64,000 nucleotides of DNA from Ascarosepion bandense (lineage: Eukaryota; Mollusca; Cephalopoda; Sepiida; Sepiidae). The notes under the pieces were generated by a model. The model worked only from the letters and a program-made list of their open reading frames with translations, was not told the origin of the DNA and searched no databases. Within the stretch, counting starts at the first letter, position 1; the number at the start of each line of letters is the position of its first letter. The DNA is taken from assembly GCA_037127315.1 (NCBI GenBank), contig JBBBDQ010001270.1, positions 3,983,501-4,047,500 of the forward strand, read 5' to 3'. Position numbers and translations under genes: made by a program. Of the stretch, positions 1 through 11,526 are shown in pieces.

Positions 1-962
1 GGTTATTATGACCGTTTCCATAAAGGATGCGGTTAACAGATACTCTTCAATAATCACATTTATATTGACGTTGATACAGTCACGGTATCATTAAATATCG
101 ATGGTTTGCCAATCGATAATATTAAAAACTATTTTTTCTAATGGAAATAGCTTAAACCGCGTCGAAAGAACTTTTTTTTCATTACGGACAGCCTTTCATA
201 GAATTGTTTATTTATTGTAAACAAAGAGAAAAAGAATTTAATGATTAAACAAAAAAATTAAAAAAAAAAAGAATTGTCTTGGCAATAAGCTAAATTGTTT
301 GGTTTGGCATACCATTCATTATTTGTCCTTTTTTGCACGACGTATGTTTCTTCAAATACAAAAATGAAAGAAAAAAAGATTCATTGTAAATAGGTTCCCG
401 CCAAAAGTAATCCACTTACCGCCGAAACAAATGCGTCTGGTTGGTTGGTACACTTACATTCGCCATTATTTCTTTTTTTATCCTTCATTCCGTATTTACT
501 CGATTATTTTTTCTATTTATTTGTTTCCTTTCTTATTTTGTTGTTTCTTCGTGTGAGTTCGTTTTCGACTTCTTTACTCGTTCGCCTATTTATTTAATTA
601 TATATTTTCTGTATTCCTTTTACTCTTTCTTGCAGTTCTGTCCATTCGTCACTGGAAAATATATTTTTTCATGATTTGACGAGTTCTTCGGAATTGTATA
701 CTTAACCGTGTTATTATGCGAATATGCATCAGTCAAACTCTTAGAAAACGGCGTCACTAAAATGCATCAGAAATATTTTTCATTTTTCTTTTTCTTTTTC
801 TTTTTTTTTTTTTTTTCACAGACTTTATCAGGCTTCTCAAATTCGGCAACTTTTTATAGTCCACCGACAGTAGATTTCAATTTTCTATTCTTACGACTTC
901 GCGGGAGATTTTTTTAAGAACCTGTGTTTACTAAGGCTACATTGGTAACGGTAATGGTATTA
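1..962. other. AT-rich DNA, no gene recognised
   Basis: The stretch is rich in poly-T and poly-A runs, including a long T tract near 785-817. The short open frames here are low-complexity Phe/Leu/Ser-rich readings of pyrimidine DNA and resemble no family I know. I see no repeat shared with the rest of the window. Confidence 0.6.
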
Positions 963-1459
963 GCCGATTCCTTATAAGGAACCATTCCTCGTTCATCGAC
1001 TGAGCAGTAACCGTTATTCGAATTATCTTGTCTTCACTGTCTGAGCCGATTCTTTATAAGGGACCAGTCCTCATTCATCGACTGAGCAGTAACCGTTATT
1101 CGAATTAAGTTTGTCTTCACTTTGTGAGCCGATTCCTTATAAGGAACCATTCCTCATTCATCGACTGAGCAGTAACCGTTATTCGAATTAAGCTTGTCTT
1201 CACTTTGTGAGCCGATTCCTTATAAGGAACCATTCCTCATTCATCGACTGAGCAGTAACCGTTATTCGAATTAAGCTTGTCTTCACTTTGTGAGCCGATT
1301 CCTTATAAGGAACCATTCCTCATTCATCGACTGAGCAGTAACCGTTATTCGAATTAAGCTTGTCTTCACTTTGTGAGCCGATTCCTTATAAGGAACAATT
1401 CCTCAATCATCAACTGAGCAGTAACCGTTAATCGAATTCAGCTTGTCTTCATCCTTGGC
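963..1459. repeat. 83-bp tandem repeat, six copies
   Basis: Units start at 963, 1045, 1128, 1211, 1294 and 1377, giving a period of 82-83 bp. The middle four are almost identical and the outer ones are more diverged. Each contains the near-palindrome TTCCTTATAAGGAA followed by CATCGACTGAGCAG and ACCGTTATTCGAATT. A diverged partial copy with TTTCCTTATAAGGAAA and ATTCATTGACCGAGCAG follows at about 1500-1555. It reads as a minisatellite. There is no coding capacity and no CRISPR-like spacer variation. Confidence 0.93.
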
Positions 1460-1899
1460 TATCAGGCTGCTCCCGTCTTCTTTAATATCATTAATAATAT
1501 TAACCATTTCCTTATAAGGAAACATTCGGCATTCATTGACCGAGCAGCCAGTGCAACTCTAATTTCGCTCTTCCTTACTACCTGCCCATCAAGCTGGAGT
1601 CAAAATTGAGTGTTTGTTTCTCCTTCTCACTCATGATAATCGTAATAAAAGGAGCGGCAGAAATACTTCCTAGAAATACCACACCCATAATGGCAAGACA
1701 TTAGTGGCAATAGTGGCTGTATCTAGTTAAGGGGTTTTCAGATTGTGGGCCCCGACCCTTCAGTGTGTCGCAAGGTGAATAAAATAGGTCGCCACAGAAA
1801 AATGAGAGCAAAGTGCACGAATACATTTTTTGCCACCGAGGTCAGATCATATTATATTTTACTTCTTGAAAAGAAAAGAAAAAATATATATATACTATA
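1460..1899. other. Diverged satellite copy and unique DNA
   Basis: After the 83-bp array comes one decayed monomer (about 1500-1555), then AT-rich sequence with no frame or repeat that I can name. A short TATATA run lies directly before the foldback element. Confidence 0.5.
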
Positions 1900-2476
1900 G
1901 GTACCTTTCGACCAACACTTTTTCAAAGGTATACATTAGCAAATTAGAAAAAAAAATCAGAGACACAATCAATATAACGATTAAGGAGAAAAAGTTGGAA
2001 CACGATTAAAAGTTTAAAATCTTAATTACAAACACTTAAAATTCAAAGTGGGATGAAAATAGCAAGTTCCACAAGAGTATGAAAAGGAAAAAAGACACTC
2101 ACAATCCCACAAACAAGCGTAAGGAGCGAATAAAATGCCCCTTCTGTCTACAGAGACTGTCTACACAGACTAGGATGGTGATCTTTTATATATACAGCCT
2201 CAAGGAACCAGAGATGGTACTCCTAGCGGGCACTGTGTAAAATCGTAAACCAAGTGTCTTCATATTCGGAGGCGCAATCATGGCTGTCAAGCAAATACTG
2301 TGGCAATTGGACAGCATTTGCTTGACAGCCAAAATTCTAATTGTTTTTAATTAAATGTTTTATCTTTTAATCGCGTTCCAACTTCCCTCCTCAGTCGTTG
2401 TATTGACTGTGTCTTTGATTTTTTTTTTCTAATTTGCCAACCTATACCTTTGAAAAAGTGTTGGTCATAAGGTACC
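1900..2476. mobile_element. Foldback MITE with ~140-bp terminal inverted repeats
   Basis: The left end begins GGTACCTTTCGACCAACAC and the right end, read on the other strand, begins GGTACCTTATGACCAACAC. The match continues inward for about 140 bp with scattered differences (roughly 1900-2040 against 2337-2476). Both ends are flanked by TA (1898-1899 and 2477-2478), fitting a TA target duplication. The inner 300 bp has no coding frame but contains a second perfect 16-bp inverted repeat (2281-2296 and 2316-2331). I read it as a non-autonomous DNA transposon; the superfamily is not determined. Confidence 0.85.
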
Positions 2477-2741
2477 TAAGGTATAACATGACGCCCACTT
2501 TGTTTAAGTCTATGTTTTTTGTTTCTATGGGTACAAATCTCTTTTTGTGTATAAACATATATATTTACGAAACGTTTCTAAATCCGTTACGAAATGGATT
2601 AACTCTGACAGATTTTACTACCATTTGTTTAAACATTATTGTTAATGGATATTCGTATTTGAATAGATGCTGTTTTTTTTTATAATTAACAGAAATGTTT
2701 ACATCTACTGACCTGAATAATCGAAAATCTAGCTTGAAAAA
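2477..2741. repeat. Flank of the 225-bp repeat, diverged longer unit
   Basis: The segment around 2580-2740 (AAATCCGTTACGAAATGGAT onward) is partly repeated at about 3380-3630, on the far side of the 225-bp array. This suggests that the array sits inside a larger, older duplicated unit. No gene is seen. Confidence 0.6.
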
Positions 2742-3380
2742 CATTCGTCGTCCGGCAAGATTCGAACCTGTGTCCCTTCATTAGATCTAACATGTCTTAG
2801 ACCGCTCGATGACATCAAAGACCGAATAGTCCTTTTGAACACACATTTTCCCGACTTTTCGAAATATTCATATCTGCTCTGCTTTCGTATCCTAATGTAA
2901 ACAAAGACAATTTATTTACAAAATTTAAGAATAAAAATTTAAGAATAAAAAATCTAGCTTGGAAAACATTCGTCGTCCGGTAAGATTCGAACCTGTGTCC
3001 CCTCATTAGATCTAACATGTCTTAGACCGCTCGATAACATCAAAGACCGAATAGTCCTTTTGAACACGCATTTTCCCGACTTTTCGAAATATTCATATCT
3101 GCTCTGCTTTCGTATCCTAATGTAAACAAAGACAATTTATTTACAAAATTTAAGAATAAAAATTTAAGAATAAAAAATCTAGCTTGAAAAACATTCGTCG
3201 TCCGGTAAGATTCGAACCTGTGTCCCCTCATTAGATCTAACATGTCTTAGACCGCTCGATAACATCAAAGACCGAATAGTCCTTTTGAACACACATTTTC
3301 CCGACTTTTCGAAATATTCATATCTGCTCTGCTTTCGTATCCTAATGTAAACAAATACAATTTATTTACAAAATTTAAGA
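2742..3380 (-). repeat. 225-bp tandem repeat with tRNA-like module, about 2.8 copies
   Basis: CATTCGTCGTCCGG recurs at 2742, 2967 and 3192, an exact 225-bp period, and units differ by only a few bases. On the minus strand each unit carries a tRNA-like stretch of about 70 nt. It has an A-box-like TCGAGCGGTCTAAGAC and a B-box-like CAGGTTCGAATC, and resembles the D arm and T arm of a Leu/Ser-type tRNA. The acceptor and anticodon stems do not fold well, so this is a tRNA-derived repeat and not a tRNA gene. Two identical-looking 67-aa frames across the units are by-products of the tandem duplication. Confidence 0.85.
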
Positions 3381-3640
3381 AATGGATTAACTCCGACATA
3401 TTTTTAATTTATTTGTATATATTTAATGTCTTAAGTCTAACGTTATTTTTAATGGATACTCGTATTTGAGTAGATATTCTTTTAAAAGTTAAACGGTATA
3501 TTTATTTACATCTACCAGCCTGGATAATCTAGAAATCTTGTTAATATGCGTCTTGTTTCGTATCCTAATGTAAAAACTGACAATTTATTTTACGAAATCC
3601 GTTACGAAAATAGATTAACTCTGACATTTTAATTTATTTG

Positions 3641-3781
3641 ATTAAGCATGTTTTCGGTGAGTTCGCTATCGTTTCGGTGAAATCTAAGAACCAGTTATTT
3701 TTTTTTTTTATCGATTAAGCATGTTTTCGGTGAGTTTGCTGTTATTTCGGCGAAATCTAAAAATCAGCTATTTTTTTTATC
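3641..3781. repeat. Tandem duplication of ~70 bp
   Basis: ATTAAGCATGTTTTCGGTGA starts at 3641 and again at 3714. Both units run through TTTCGG(T/C)GAAATCTAA and end in a T-rich stretch. It lies directly before the miniature LTR element. Confidence 0.85.
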
Positions 3782-3793
3782 TTTATATCTCAA

Positions 3794-4440
3794 TGTTGTG
3801 TCGTAGCTCCTACCATGTGACATCCGATCGCGCAGATGTATAAAACAAACTGGACGGCTTAGCACGGGGGTTGCGGTCATTATCACGGGCTTCGGGAAGT
3901 AACACCTACTACTGCGAGAGACTGCAAGTATTGTATATACATCTTGGTTGTCTACATCTCTCGGTGTATCTTTTCATTCTACGATACAACAGCTGGCGAC
4001 GAAGGATTCGAATTCATGGCGATCTACCAACAAAGCGTCGTTCAAAGATTAAAAAGAGAAAATAAATATATACGAAATGGAAAAACGTACCCCGACGGGG
4101 TCTATAGAGATAAATCTCAAAAGGTAAAAATATGATGTCGACGGACATAAAAACTTTGAGTGGGAGAGATGCTGTGTCGTGGACATCCGATCGCCCGGAT
4201 GTATAAAAGACAATGTGCCATGTGACATCGTGCCATGTGACATCCGATCGCCCGGATGTATAAAAGACAATGTGCGCTTAAAAACGAGGGTGGGTATTGT
4301 CATTATCACGGATCTCGGGCAGTTACACCTACTACTGTGAGAGACTGTAAATATTGTATATACATCTTGGTTGCACCACTCTGTTAATAAAGTAGATTAG
4401 TTACATTTCTCGGTGTAGCTCTTCATTCCACGATACAACA
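3794..4440 (+). mobile_element. Miniature LTR retroelement (TRIM-like)
   Basis: The 5' LTR is 3794-3991, beginning TGTTGTGTCG and ending GATACAACA. The 3' LTR is 4170-4440, beginning TGCTGTGTCG with the same ending. Two bases after the 5' LTR, at 3994-4015, is TGGCGACGAAGGATTCGAAT, which is complementary to a tRNA 3' end including CCA and the T-loop and so is a primer-binding site. A purine tract GAGTGGGAGAGA lies directly before the 3' LTR. Both LTRs carry TATAAAA-type boxes. The inside is only ~178 bp and encodes no recognisable protein. The 3' LTR has an internal duplication of the segment around GACATCCGATCGCCCGGATG and an AATAAA region missing from the 5' LTR. No clear target duplication is visible. 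It would need enzymes from a full-size element. Confidence 0.82.
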
Positions 4441-4800
4441 TTATTTCAGAAACAACCCGAACAATGTGTCTTTTAATCTCATACGAATGTTGAAGGAAAG
4501 GAGGACCATCAACATTAACAGATTCACCTGAAAATGCAACTTTCATGAAAGTTGTTAAAGATGGTAACCTTAGCAAGCAAAAGTCGACTTCTTTTCAGAC
4601 TCTTAACCAGAAGAAGAAAGTAATATGACTTTACATTGATGAATACTTTCAATATGATTGAAATATATGTTAAATATTATTTATTTTACCTGTTTGTCGG
4701 ACTTTTCTTTAAATTTGTTTTTCTAAAAGTAATAATAGTACACACAATTCTATCATGCGCGGATTAAAAGATATACACATATGAATTGTTGATACTAAAT
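4441..4800 (+). pseudogene. hAT transposon 5' fragment
   Basis: The sequence GGACCATCAACATTAA, then CTGAAAATGCAACTTTC and GTTGTTAAAGATGGTAACC, matches the repeated 5' part of the hAT element at 6630-6935. The end of the fragment can be read as a remnant of a TyrXAspGluTyr segment comparable with the one preceding the hAT zinc finger at 6950. It is short and frame-broken, and gives way to the RTE LINE at about 4850. Confidence 0.5.
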
Positions 4801-4849
4801 CAATTAACCTAGTGCGCCTCAAAAAGTTGTATAAAATCCAAGGATGGAA

Positions 4850-6460
4850 CGATCATATTGGAGAAAGAAAAAATACTCAAGCGATGGGAAGAATATATAA
4901 AAGAACTTTTCCACAACAAGAGAGAACAACCGATAATACACAAAGATGAGGACGGACCGGAAATATTAAAGTCCGAAGTGAAAGCTGCAATGGCCAAACT
5001 GAATATAAACAAAGAAGCTGGACCAGGCGGCATTGTAATAGAGCTGCCCTGGAAGAATTCGGCGCAGAGGAAATTACAGAAATAATAAATTAAATTTATA
5101 ATAGTGGTGTGATACCAGACGACCTAAGCAAGTCGCTCTTCATAGCAATGTCTAAGAAGCCAGGTGCAAACGAGTGCGAACTCCACTGATCAATCAGTTT
5201 AATGAGCCACATTACAAAACTGAACGTCCGAATCCTGATGAATAGATCGAGAAGCAGAATCAGGCAAGAGATAGGACAAGAACAGTGAGGGTTCGTCAAA
5301 GACACTGAAACAAGGAATGCCATATTTATGATTCGGATGCTCTCCAAAGGGGCAATACAACTGAAAAAAGACGGGTACCTATGTTTTATCGATTATGCGA
5401 AGACGTTCGACAAAATACCCCATAAGTAATTGATGGAGATACTCAGCAGCCTCGATATATTTGGGAAATATATCAAGATAACAAGAATTTCAACTGGCAG
5501 CAAACAGCCTGCATACGGACAGTTAACGAATTCATCAGATATAGAAAGATAGAAAGGAGCATAAGACAAGGATGGGCCTTTTCACCGGATCTATTCAAAT
5601 GTACAGCGAGACTATTCTGAGGACCATACATGTTATACCAGGATTTGTCATCGGAGGCCAGAACTTGAACAACATAAGGGACGCAGTGTTGATAGCAGAC
5701 ACGGAAAGGAAACTACAAGACCTCCTACAGAAGGTAGCTGAAAAGAGTAACAAGAAAGGACTACAAATAAACTGCAAGAAAACCGAATGCATGGTCATCA
5801 GCAAAAAGAGCTGCCCAAAATGACAAATAGAGGTGGGAGATACTAAAATCAAGCTGGTACAAAATTTTAAATACCTGTGAAGTGTTCTAACAAAAGACGG
5901 AAAGCGCGACACAGAGATCCGAAGGCGAATTGGCATGGCGTTCCAGAAGCTGAGTAGAGTATAAAGTGACAGGAAAAGTTCACTAGAGACAAAGAAGAGA
6001 GTACTGGATTACGATGTGATGTCAGTTTTTCAATATGGCAGTGAATGCTGGACAATATTATCGAAGATGAAGGAAAAACTTGAAACAACTGATATGTGGT
6101 TCTACAGAAGGATGCTGAGGATATCATGGATCGAGCATTTAAGCTATGATGAGGTTTTGTAAAGGATGGAAACGAAAAGGAAATTAATACTGAACATCAG
6201 GAAGAGACAGCTAAAGTTCCTGGGACGTGCAATGAGGAAGGAGGGCTTGGAGAAACTGATACTAACAGGTCAGATAGAGGGAAGGAGAGACAAGGGAAAA
6301 CAGAGTGTAAATTTATTGATTGGCCTGAGCTGGTGGATGGTAGAACGGGGGTTGCGTGGTGTAACAGGAGAAGGTGTGCTAAGAGTCACCAGGGATAGGG
6401 AGACGTGGAAGACCATGACCGCCTACGTCCTGAAAGAACAAGGCACATCGATGAAGAAGA
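4850..6460 (+). pseudogene. RTE-type LINE reverse transcriptase, decayed (copy 1)
   Basis: The intact protein would be an endonuclease-reverse transcriptase that copies its own RNA into DNA at a nick. Collinear pieces are visible across frame changes. Near 4865-5060 is a pre-RT segment (RWEEYIKEL, EILKSEVKAAM). Near 5375-5420 is the FIDYAKTFDKIPH stretch with the first catalytic Asp. At about 5555 is an RQG motif followed by FSPDLF. At 5660-5820 are the palm and thumb (LIADTERKLQDLLQ, KKTECMVISKK). At 6165-6450 is the C-terminal KRQLKFLGRAMRKEGLE region. The YADD catalytic box is deleted: the frame runs from NNIRD straight to AVLIADTE. The 5' endonuclease is absent. Stops and frameshifts make it dead. 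Its tail is GATGAAGAAGAAG. Confidence 0.88.
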
Positions 6461-6629
6461 AGTACGTTTTTTTTATTACAATTAGTTATATTGAATTGTA
6501 ATGCAAAATATGTTTTTTGTTATGGCAAGCAACTCCTGTAAAATTTGTAACTTGTGCTATTTGAAGATTTAAGAAGCAAACCCCAAAAGAGATCGTTATA
6601 TTATTTAAAAAAAAAACAGAGGGACCATC

Positions 6630-6935
6630 AACATTAATATATTCATCTGAAAATGCAACTTTCGTGGACGTTGTTAAAAATGGTAACCTTAACAAGCAAA
6701 TGTTAACTTTTTTAAACGCTTATAAGAAGATGACAAATACTCATCTGAAAATGCAAATTCCGTGGACGTTGTTAAAGATGGTAACCTTTACAAGCAAATG
6801 TTAACTTTTTTAAAATGCTCATAAGAAGATAACAAATATTCATCTAACAATGCAACTTCCGTGGACGTTGTTAAAGATGGTAACCATAACAAGCAAATGT
6901 TAACTTTTTTAAACGCTTATAAGAAGATAACAAGA
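6630..6935 (+). repeat. ~105-bp tandem repeat in hAT 5' region, three units
   Basis: Each unit contains CATCTGAAAATGCAA (or a close variant), TTCCGTGGACGTTGTTAAA, GATGGTAACC and CAAGCAAATGTTAACTTTTT, starting at about 6645, 6740 and 6840. The last unit runs directly into the hAT coding remnant, reading LNAYKKITRLYSDEYLQ. The array therefore appears to be a duplicated N-terminal or upstream segment of the transposon. Confidence 0.8.
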
Positions 6936-8368
<1,433 letters not shown>

Positions 8369-8845
8369 TATACAAATGGCTCAGATGCATTAGAAAAATG
8401 TCATGTTGGGTGGTATAAATTAAACTTGAAATATTGTAAGTGATGCGGTAGTAAACATGAGCGGGAAAAATAACCGGTGTTATTAAAAGATTTTTGAATG
8501 CAGTTGATAACAAGAAAATTTGGAATACACCGATAAGCACTGATATCAAAGGGACTTTTGGTGAATTGAAAAGTTCAGTTAAGATTGTAAATAACATCAA
8601 GGGAAGCTCACTAAATGCAAGAACATTTGAAATATTCTGTTTAGAAATTGGAGCTCAATACACCTACTGATTGTATAGAATAGTACTTCGTTGTTCTATG
8701 AGATCAGGTTCTTAGCATGGTGTATCAACTTAGAACTGAGTTTCAAATGTTTTTAATAGAAAAGTTTAATCCCTTGACAAAATTGTTTAAAGATGGCATT
8801 TAGATTATCAAACTTGACTTACTTGACTGATATTTTTAACATTCT
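8369..8845 (+). pseudogene. hAT transposase, central part
   Basis: Conceptual translation with frame changes gives IVNNIKGSSLNARTFEIF, CLEIGAQYTY and, further on, a FNPLTKLFKDG-like stretch and LDLLDIFN. This is the conserved core of hAT transposases that follows the second catalytic Asp region. It continues the order begun at 6936-7534 and is cut at about 8845 by a SINE. Confidence 0.75.
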
Positions 8846-9143
8846 TCGGTGTGGTGCAGTGGATATCGGCTCGGAACGAGAAATCGGGGAGTTGAGTTCG
8901 ATTTCCACTTGAATTCGTTCCATTCACTTACGCGCAAGTAGCCTTGGGAAAGGTACTAATACGTCTTAGTTATGGGTCAAATAATAGGACGGACTGGGTT
9001 CTATAGCTTTGGTCGGAAACCAGTCTACCGCAGAAAGTAATGGCAACCTATTGCGGGATAATCTTCTACCCAGTCTTCTACCCATGTTACTTTCGAGACA
9101 TGATCGCCCAAGCGTGTTTCACGTATGGCACTTAACTGACTGA
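8846..9143 (+). mobile_element. tRNA-derived SINE, family 1, full length
   Basis: The head contains the A-box GTGGTGCAGTGG and a B-box region GAGTTCGATTTCC. The body has CCTTGGGAAAGGTA, GGTTCTATAGC, CCAGTCTACCGCAGAAAGTA and ACCTATTGCGGGATAATCTT. The 3' end is GCACTTAACTGACTGA. The head is tRNA-like and would be read by RNA polymerase III. Octopus SINEs of tRNA-Arg origin are known, but I cannot confirm from memory that this is one of them. Confidence 0.88.
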
Positions 9144-9151
9144 ATGATTTA

Positions 9152-9436
9152 ACGTGCGTTGTTATGTAATGGATATTGGCTCAAAATGAGCCGAGTTCGA
9201 AATCCGTTTCCCTCATTTACGCACAAATACCCTTGGGAAAAGTATTAATCCATCTCTTCTCTTTACAGCTACGGATTGAATAGCAAGACAGATTTGGGTT
9301 CTATAGCCTTGGTTAGCAACCAGTCTGTCGCAGAAAATAATGTCAACCTACTGCGGGGAAAAAATCTTCTGCATAGTCAGATTTGAATCGAAAAAGATAT
9401 GATCGTCCAAATCACGCATGGCACATAACTAATTGA
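9152..9436 (+). mobile_element. tRNA-derived SINE, family 1, diverged copy
   Basis: The head (GTGCGTTGTTATGTAATGGA, B-box GAGTTCGAAATCC) and the whole body are present with many substitutions. It starts nine bases after the previous SINE and ends in CATAACTAATTGA. Confidence 0.82.
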
Positions 9437-9608
9437 TCCGGATAAATGAATTGAATAGCGAGACAGATTGGGTTCTATAGCCTTGGTTGTCAACCAGTCT
9501 ACTGCAGAAAGTAATGTCAACTTCCTGTGGGAAAATATTCTCCCTCATCAGTCATGGATCGAAAGAGACATAAACTCCTAAGCATGTATCACGGTTGTCA
9601 ACTGACTT
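9437..9608 (+). mobile_element. SINE family 1, 5'-truncated copy
   Basis: Only the 3' half is present: GACAGATTGGGTTCTATAGC, CAACCAGTCTACTGCAGAAA, then GAAAGAGACATAAACTCC. It follows the previous SINE head to tail, so three SINE bodies are strung together here. Confidence 0.78.
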
Positions 9609-9652
9609 CAAGGAAAAATCGACTATATATTTCAACATATTGACTATGTTGA

Positions 9653-10088
9653 TGTTATGGTGCCCTATCTACATTGGAATGAACTCTTCCTCCTTCATAA
9701 ATACTAATCTGCGAGACTTCTTAAAGGAGGCAGTCGGACGGACTCTTCCATCTGCTGACTAATAACACTCTTATTTTGTTCTGTCATTGCATTCACTCAC
9801 ACGCAAATACCCTTGAGCAAGGTATTAATCCGTCTATTCATTCCAGTTATGGGTTAAATAACATAACAGATTGGGTTCTATAGCCTTGGTCGGCAACCAG
9901 TCTACCGCAGAAAGCAATGGCAACTACTGCGGGATAATCTTCTGCTCAGTCAGTCATGTCTCTTTTGAGACCTGATCGCCCAAGCGTGTATCACGCATGG
10001 CACTTAACTGACTGACTATTCCAATACACTGGTTATATCTACCTTCTTCTTTTTGTGTCTTTCTTCTTGGCTCTAAGAGGCCACAACA
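9653..10088 (+). mobile_element. Solo LTR with 5-bp target duplication, holding a nested SINE
   Basis: The LTR begins TGTTATGGTGCCCTATCTAC and ends GCTCTAAGAGGCCACAACA, with inverted ends TGTTATGG/CCACAACA. GTTGA precedes it (9648-9652) and follows it (10089-10093), a clean 5-bp target-site duplication. A related LTR, in the opposite orientation, lies at 61984-62201. Compared with that copy, this one is interrupted at about 9784-10015 by a SINE, after which the LTR resumes with TATTCCAATACACTGG. It is most likely of the Ty3/gypsy class. Confidence 0.9.
9786..10015 (+). mobile_element. SINE family 1, 5'-truncated, nested in solo LTR
   Basis: It begins at TCATTGCATTCACTCACACG, after the lost tRNA-like head, and runs to GCACTTAACTGACTGA. 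The surrounding LTR sequence is continuous once this segment is removed, so the SINE inserted after the LTR. Confidence 0.86.
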
Positions 10089-10161
10089 GTTGAAGGGTTT
10101 CAGAAAATGTTAAGATTATGGCAAGGAAAACTTAAAAGTGATTATGGCATCTATTATATAT

Positions 10162-10594
10162 ATTTTTTAATCATTTCACCCTGAGCAAGGCAGAAATGCC
10201 ACTGATGAGCGGGGGAGCTACATAACTGCAAAAAGATTAATTAGAAAAGAGTGAGGAGTACAAACTAGTTAGAAAGGAGCAATAGAAAGCTGAGAATGCA
10301 GGTGCGATGACAGATACATAGGTGGAGAGAAAGGGAAGGATATACGGGGGTGGGGAGATAGCTAGAGTCCAGTGGTTAATAGATGAGTACTGACTTTGCA
10401 TTTAAATTTCTGGAGGTTGTAGCCGCCAGGAAAGCAAGAATATGGGAGCGAGTTCCACAGGCGGGAAGTGTGAGAGAAGAAGCTGCAGGAGTAGAATTGT
10501 CGTCTGCATTTGACTAACCTGACTGTGAATTGGTGGGACCCAGTTGCCAGTCTGGTTGCACGAGTAAACACCTGTTGCGGAGGTACCAGTGACT
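10162..10594 (-). pseudogene. Main LINE, 3' end, inserted in hAT
   Basis: Read on the minus strand, the C-terminal region is present (VFTRATRLATGSHQFTV, SRLWNSLPYSCFPGGYNL), followed by ~200 bp of 3' UTR and the tail. The tail appears on the plus strand as TTTTTTAATCATTTCACCC. It is 5'-truncated and lies inside the hAT relic. Confidence 0.88.
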
Positions 10595-10930
10595 ATATAT
10601 CCAACATTGCTACAAAACACTGCTGAGGACATTGTCACGGATGACATGTTAAGAACATCAAAACTCGGGATCTTGTCACATTTCACTTTCATGTCTCGAA
10701 ACTTTAATAACTATTTCCTTTGAAGATAAATTTAAACCCAAATGAAGAAAAGCCTTTGGATAAAAAATCCATTTGCAAGTCCTGAATCAATAATTGAGTT
10801 AAATTTGTTACCTGAAGAGTAAGCTGAATTGCTACATCTTAGTTGTTCCTTTGCACTTAAGATTGATTTTGAGAAATTAAATTCGTGTTCATTTTGTGTT
10901 AAGAATGTTATAATCTTCTTAAAACCAGAT
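10595..10930 (+). pseudogene. hAT transposase, C-terminal part
   Basis: Translation with frame changes gives HFTFMSRNFNNYF, then LWIKNPFASPESIIELNLLP and ALKIDFEKLNS. This is the segment near the C-terminal dimerisation region of hAT transposases, where a W(I/V)(K/R)NPF motif is typical. It completes the order of the pieces at 6936 and 8369. The part of the catalytic core between them is missing. The original element spans about 4 kb including insertions. Confidence 0.76.
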
Positions 10931-10934
10931 TTTC

Positions 10935-11440
10935 TGATTCATGGGTCCTGGGTATGACGGTAAACTGCATCCGGCTGCAAGTATTCTCATTGGGAGGTTG
11001 TGAGGAACATGGAACTACCTCTTAATTTCTGTTGTTCTCAGGTCCAACCTGACCCGGGATGGTAGCACCTGTTAGGGTCCCAGCTATGGGCAAATACTTT
11101 ATCACCAAACTGGGGTCAAAACACCGCAAAAGTATAAGAATAGACATTTATAGAAATATGTACATAAAAATAGAAAACAAAATTACCATAATACATTTTT
11201 GAAGGAAAAAGAATTATTACCAGCAATAGATTTTTGAATACAAAACTAGAGGACATCTCCAGTTTTCTTAAATACAAAAAAAAATTCATCAAAATCTGAG
11301 TAAATCAACTCACTATAACTGAACATTAAGACATACCTTAAAACCTCACTGTTTTTGGCATTTAATAACCCACAGAGGTGTTGATATGCCATTAAACAAA
11401 ACTCAAACTCTAACTAAAACTCTGATTCATGTTATAGAAA
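10935..11440 (+). repeat. Unclassified dispersed repeat X, copy 1
   Basis: Landmarks are CTGCATCCGGCTGCAAG, ACTACCTCTTAATTTCTGTT, GGTCCCAGCTATGGGCAAAT, CGCAAAAGTATAAGAATAG and ACCCACAGAGGTGTTGATAT. The same landmarks in the same order recur near 33640-34010 and 36540-37280, and in part at 38040-38570. No protein family is recognised and the ends are not defined. Confidence 0.7.
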
Positions 11441-11526
11441 TTTTCGTCACTGACCGGATGTGAACTGTCTGAAACACAAAATTTTGTTAAATGCGCATGG
11501 GATCCACATATATCTTCCATTTTATT

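Noticed and set aside
963..1459. CRISPR-like array
   Set aside because: The whole 83-bp unit is conserved with no unique spacers, and the genome is animal; it is a minisatellite.
2815..3243. Two identical 67-residue frames as duplicated genes
   Set aside because: They are the same reading of a 225-bp tandem repeat and run antisense through ordinary repeat DNA.
4170..4440. Target-site duplication for the miniature LTR element
   Set aside because: CTCAA before and TTATT after do not match.
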